Shown here: piece after piece, positions 4,780-7,683 of the stretch
Layout of the letters: each line of letters starts with the position of its first letter
How positions within the stretch are numbered: the stretch's first letter is position 1
Assembly (NCBI GenBank): GCA_041671005.1
Contig: JBAZCJ010000068.1
Location: forward strand, 1-7,683
DNA: 7,683 nt
DNA from: JACRPI01 sp041671005
GTDB lineage: Archaea > Nanobdellota > Nanobdellia > Woesearchaeales > DSVV01
Direction of reading: 5' to 3'
Translations under genes and position numbers: made by a program
The notes under the pieces: generated by a model
Databases searched by the model: none
Told to the model about the DNA's origin: nothing
Seen by the model: only the letters and a program-made list of their open reading frames with translations

Positions 4780-4805
4780 TTATTCCTTAAGTTTTTTCGT
4801 ACATT

Positions 4806-4815
4806 TTTTATATTC
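4806..4815 (+). promoter_or_regulatory. TATA box of adenylate kinase
   Basis: TTTTATATTC lies in the gap after the glycosyltransferase and ends about 20 bases before ATG 4835. No Shine-Dalgarno sequence is visible; a T-run directly precedes the ATG. A leaderless transcript is likely. Confidence 0.55.
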
Positions 4816-4834
4816 ATTCTTCCTCCTTTTTTTT

Positions 4835-5482
4835 ATGAATCTCATCTTACTTGGTCCACCAGGTGTTGGAAAAGGAACACAAGCACAATTAATTGCAAAA
4901 GAATACAAAATTCCGCAGATTTCTACAGGTGATATGTTCCGTACAGCAATAAAAGAAGGTACATCATTAGGAAAACAAGCAGATGCAATTATGAAAGCAG
5001 GCAAGTTAGTTGATGATAGTATTACATTAGGTCTTGTTAAAGAACGTGTACAAAAGTCAGATTGTAAGCATGGATTTCTCATGGATGGTTTTCCGCGAAC
5101 AATTCCACAAGCAGAAGGCTTTGACGTTCTTCTGAAAAATATGAATAAAAAATTAAATGGTGTTATAAGTATAGTTGTTAAAGAACAGATTATTATTTCA
5201 CGTCTTTCTGGTAGAAGAACCTGTCCTAAATGTAATGCAGTGTATCACACAGAAGTTAATCCTCCGAAATATGATACAATTTGTGATATATGTCAAACTT
5301 CTTTAATCCAGAGAGCTGATGATAAACCAGAAACAGTAAAAAAGCGATTAGACACTTATAGAAACCAAACAGAACCTCTTATTTCTTTTTATAAAAAGAA
5401 AAAATTTCTTTATGAAATCAATGGGGATCAGCCAATAGAAAAAGTGTATACAGATATAATCAATGTGTTAAAAAAATTTTAG
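4835..5482 (+). CDS. adk: Adenylate kinase, bacterial-type with zinc LID
   Basis: 215 residues, the usual long-form length. The enzyme catalyses ATP + AMP = 2 ADP in the cytoplasm. The P-loop is GPPGVGKGT (7-15); STGDMFR (30-36) and DGFPRT (84-89) contact AMP. The LID domain (about 126-163) has C130-x2-C133 and C150-x2-C153, a four-Cys zinc site as in Gram-positive enzymes. Arg160 in RADD and Arg171 in KKRL are the expected catalytic arginines. All key residues are intact. This is the bacterial-type family (Pfam ADK), not the trimeric archaeal AdkA. Several DPANN and some other archaea carry this type, so old lateral transfer into the lineage is likely. A TATA box at 4806-4815 supports ATG 4835 as a leaderless start, and a T8 run follows the stop. 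Confidence 0.95.
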   Translation: MNLILLGPPGVGKGTQAQLIAKEYKIPQISTGDMFRTAIKEGTSLGKQADAIMKAGKLVDDSITLGLVKERVQKSDCKHGFLMDGFPRTIPQAEGFDVLLKNMNKKLNGVISIVVKEQIIISRLSGRRTCPKCNAVYHTEVNPPKYDTICDICQTSLIQRADDKPETVKKRLDTYRNQTEPLISFYKKKKFLYEINGDQPIEKVYTDIINVLKKF

Positions 5483-5493
5483 TATTTTTTTTG
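5483..5493 (+). terminator. T8 terminator after adk
   Basis: A run of eight T (5485-5492) begins two bases after the TAG stop, with a second T-run at 5498-5502. This is an archaeal-style intrinsic terminator that separates adk from the surface protein gene. Confidence 0.6.
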
Positions 5494-5528
5494 TAACTTT
5501 TCAGTATAACATTTTCTCTCGGTAAAAA

Positions 5529-5544
5529 CACAAAGTATTTAAAT
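5529..5544 (+). promoter_or_regulatory. BRE/TATA promoter of the surface protein gene
   Basis: CACAAAG (BRE-like) followed by TATTTAAAT (5536-5544). With the usual spacing, transcription would start near 5566 and leave a leader of about 60 bases, unlike the leaderless genes upstream. Confidence 0.55.
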
Positions 5545-5578
5545 GTCTATACAAAGAAAACGAGCACGGTTGTTGCGG

Positions 5579-5604
5579 TATAATTATTAAATGTATTAAT
5601 TATA
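5579..5604 (+). repeat. AT-only inverted repeat in the surface protein leader
   Basis: TATAATTA (5579-5586) and TAATTATA (5597-5604) are perfect 8-base arms around a 10-base loop, 8 bases before the Shine-Dalgarno sequence. It could be a weak mRNA hairpin or an operator. An AT-only repeat of this size could also arise by chance in such AT-rich DNA. Confidence 0.25.
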
Positions 5605-5612
5605 AAATAAAA

Positions 5613-5616
5613 GAGG
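5613..5616 (+). promoter_or_regulatory. Shine-Dalgarno of the surface protein
   Basis: GAGG lies 8 bases before ATG 5625. It supports this start, which is also the one that gives a clean signal peptide. Confidence 0.6.
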
Positions 5617-5624
5617 GTTGGCAC

Positions 5625-7683
5625 ATGAAAAAAAGAGGAGTATTGGCAGTTCTCATTGTTTTGGTTTTGTTATTTCTTCCAGCAGTATCAGCAAAGATAG
5701 TTATCCTGAATAATTTTAAGGATATTTACAATATTGGTGATACAGTTACTGTTGAAGGATATGTTGTCGCTGAAAAAACAGCAGATGCTGCGTTTTCTCT
5801 TGAAATGAATTGTCCAAGCTATTCTAAAGTTAATTCAGTTAATTTGAAGATAAATAAAGGCCAAAAACTCACATTTACAACAATGGGTATTAGTTCATTT
5901 GTGTTACCAATTGATGTTGAAGGCAGATGTACAGTTGAAGCTGCATTTAATGGAGAATCAGCAATTTCAGATTCTTTCACAGTATTGAATGATTTGTTAG
6001 GTACATTTGATGTAGCACAAGATGAATATCAACTCGGTCAGTCTTTATCAGTATCAGGGATTGTCTTTAAACTAGATGGGTCAGATGTATCTGGCACAGC
6101 AACAATATTCCTCAAAAAAGAAGGATCTTATGCAGTGCAATTTGATACAGCAACTGTTACAAATGGACTTTTTGAATATAGCAAACAATTATCTAATCTT
6201 GAATTTGGAAGTTATTCTCTTGATATTAAGGTATTAGATAGTGCCGGTAATAGTCAATATTTTGAAAGTGTTGATTCATTTAAAATAAGCACAGACCTTA
6301 ATGTTCGTGCAACAACAACAAAATATCAATATGAGCCTGGAGAAGAAGTTGTTGTTTCAGGAGAAATTGAGACAAGTGCAGATACGTCTACATTAGATGT
6401 TACAATTACTTTGGATACATTAAAATATACAACAACGCCAACAGGAAAAAATTTTGAATATAGATTTTTTGTACCAAAAAATATGAAATCAGGAGATTAT
6501 TCTTTAACAGTTAATGTACAGGATAATTATGGTAATCGTGGCAGTGATGAATTTGTTCTTACAGTAAAACAAATTCCAACAACAATAGAAAATGATATTC
6601 CTACAACAAAATATAATCCCGGAGACATTTTAGAGTTTGAAATTAATTTATACGATCAATCAGATAAAACAATGTCAGGGGATATTAGTGTTGAAATTAC
6701 AGATCCTTCAGGAGCAAAACTCTATGATGGTGTTGTCAATACTGGCCAAACAATTGAATTGGAGTTTGGGAAGTATAGCGCACCAGGAACGTATAAAATT
6801 ACTTCGCAATATTCTGCAAAAAATCTTGAAGATAGTGATACAGTGACTGTTGCAGAAGTAAAACAAATAAGTTCTGAATTATCTGGTGAAATTCTTAAAA
6901 TAAAAAATGTTGGTAATGTGGGGTACAGTGATAGAGTAGATCTTATTCTTGTCACAGAAGAAAATGGCGAGAAAAAATATTATGTCATTGCAAAAGATGT
7001 ATTGTTAGAACCTGGACAAGAATATGAATATGATTTATCTTATGAAGTCCCAGAAGGAACTTATAGTATTATTGTTGATGATGGTACAACAGATATTTCT
7101 GGTTTTGAAGATGATGAAATTGCAGATTACGTTACTGGTATGGTTCCTGCATATTCAGATATTCCATTTGGAGAAGATAATAGAGCATTAACAAAAAAAG
7201 TCGATCAAGGACTATCCTCTATTACTGGTGCAAGTGCAATCAGTACTTATGATAGAAGTATTACTCCATGGTTTTTAGTGTTGATTTTATTTATTTTTGG
7301 AGGTCTTCTTGGGCTCTATGGATATCAGCATAGAACAGTTATTCAAGGAGCATATGTTAATTATAAGAAAAAAATGACAGAAAGAGCAGAAGAGGAAGGT
7401 GGATTTTTATCAACCATGACTCATAAAGGTTCTTATGACGCAGAAAAAGAAAGCACAGGAGATATTTCTCCGGAAGAAGTTGCAAAATTATTGGCAGCAT
7501 CTGAAACTAACTCTGTTATTAGCAAATCTGTTGAAACCAAACCAAATTTAAATGATGGTAAAATGCAAATACCTACAAAACAAAGTATTAAACCTTCAAG
7601 TACTGTTACGTTTGATACACAAAAAAGAGAAATTACTGGCAATCGGTTTTCAACAATGGGTAAATCAGCTACTGTACAACAGC
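5625..7683 (+). CDS. Partial cell-surface protein: signal peptide, beta-sandwich repeats, one TM helix, cytoplasmic tail
   Basis: 686 residues are visible and the frame is still open at the right edge. Residues 1-23 are a signal peptide (MKKRG, a hydrophobic core, then PAVSA before Lys24). Four beta-sandwich-like repeats follow, each opening with Y-x-x-G-[DQE] and alternating hydrophobics; the marker glycines are G38, G138, G239 and G333. Repeats tend to close with a G-x-Y-x-[IL] strand, as in GSYSLDI, GDYSLTV and GTYKITS. A fifth domain (about 415-480, with KNVGNVGYSDRVDLIL and EPGQEYEY) resembles CARDB or Ig-like folds. One transmembrane helix (about 547-568, PWFLVLILFIFGGLLGLYGY) precedes a polar tail of more than 115 residues containing PEEVAKLLAASE. 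The topology is outside N-terminus, inside C-terminus. Only two cysteines exist (63 and 102), likely a disulfide in repeat 1. No N-x-S/T sequon occurs. Possible roles are adhesion, envelope scaffold or receptor; the family is not recognised. Confidence 0.85.
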   Translation, partial: MKKRGVLAVLIVLVLLFLPAVSAKIVILNNFKDIYNIGDTVTVEGYVVAEKTADAAFSLEMNCPSYSKVNSVNLKINKGQKLTFTTMGISSFVLPIDVEGRCTVEAAFNGESAISDSFTVLNDLLGTFDVAQDEYQLGQSLSVSGIVFKLDGSDVSGTATIFLKKEGSYAVQFDTATVTNGLFEYSKQLSNLEFGSYSLDIKVLDSAGNSQYFESVDSFKISTDLNVRATTTKYQYEPGEEVVVSGEIETSADTSTLDVTITLDTLKYTTTPTGKNFEYRFFVPKNMKSGDYSLTVNVQDNYGNRGSDEFVLTVKQIPTTIENDIPTTKYNPGDILEFEINLYDQSDKTMSGDISVEITDPSGAKLYDGVVNTGQTIELEFGKYSAPGTYKITSQYSAKNLEDSDTVTVAEVKQISSELSGEILKIKNVGNVGYSDRVDLILVTEENGEKKYYVIAKDVLLEPGQEYEYDLSYEVPEGTYSIIVDDGTTDISGFEDDEIADYVTGMVPAYSDIPFGEDNRALTKKVDQGLSSITGASAISTYDRSITPWFLVLILFIFGGLLGLYGYQHRTVIQGAYVNYKKKMTERAEEEGGFLSTMTHKGSYDAEKESTGDISPEEVAKLLAASETNSVISKSVETKPNLNDGKMQIPTKQSIKPSSTVTFDTQKREITGNRFSTMGKSATVQQ

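Noticed and set aside
4779..4835. Glycosyltransferase and adenylate kinase as one operon
   Set aside because: A separate TATA box with leaderless spacing precedes adk, and the gap holds a T-run, so independent transcription is more likely.
4780..5082. Minus-strand open frame opposite the start of adenylate kinase
   Set aside because: It is antisense to strongly conserved adk motifs and has no recognisable protein features.
5577..5592. Possible third copy of the TrmB-type dyad (GTATAATTATTAA) before the surface protein
   Set aside because: Only TAATTATTA matches and the dyad symmetry is lost; such a short AT-only match is expected by chance.
6637..7642. Short open frames overlapping the surface protein (plus 6637-6846, minus 6722-6955, minus 7433-7642)
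   Set aside because: All lie inside the continuous surface protein frame and have no start signals.

Overview
This strongly AT-rich window comes from an archaeon. It encodes the archaeal/eukaryotic-type ribosomal proteins eS19, eL39 and eL31 and a TrmB-family regulator, and it shows archaeal BRE/TATA promoters, T-run terminators and many leaderless starts. The short genes, the Lys/Glu tail on eL31 and the bacterial-type zinc-LID adenylate kinase fit a DPANN-like lineage such as Woesearchaeota or Pacearchaeota. That placement is an inference, not something the sequence proves.

Left part (1-2620), accessory region: on the minus strand lie a partial Cys-rich (zinc-ribbon-like) protein running off the left edge, an unrecognised soluble 312-residue protein, and a small membrane protein with about four helices. 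A divergent plus-strand gene encodes a short TrmB-type regulator. An exact 19-base repeat built on a perfect palindrome occurs twice, just upstream of the TATA boxes of the 312-residue gene, the membrane protein gene and the regulator gene. This looks like a local, self-regulated TrmB regulon and is the best candidate here for an undescribed system.

Middle part (2637-5482), housekeeping: eS19, eL39 and eL31 form a tight minus-strand operon (stop/start abutting, then a 4-base gap) that converges on the regulator gene with only 16 bases between stops. Divergent from eS19 is a MurG-like GT-B glycosyltransferase gene (MJ1255-like), followed on the same strand by adenylate kinase with its own promoter. 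The eS19 and glycosyltransferase promoters have TATA boxes 3 bases apart and should exclude each other.

Right part (5483-7683): a promoter, a leader of about 60 bases and a ribosome binding site precede a large secreted, membrane-anchored protein. It has a signal peptide, four tandem beta-sandwich-like repeats of about 100 residues, a fifth domain, one transmembrane helix and a long cytoplasmic tail that is still open at the right edge. It contains no N-glycosylation sequon.

Two start-site classes are visible. The regulator, membrane protein, eS19, glycosyltransferase and adenylate kinase genes have a TATA box ending 20-22 bases before the ATG and no Shine-Dalgarno sequence, so they are probably leaderless. 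The 312-residue protein, the surface protein and the operon-internal eL39 have Shine-Dalgarno sequences. This spacing moves two starts inward from the longest open frames: eS19 to 3684 and the membrane protein to 1794.
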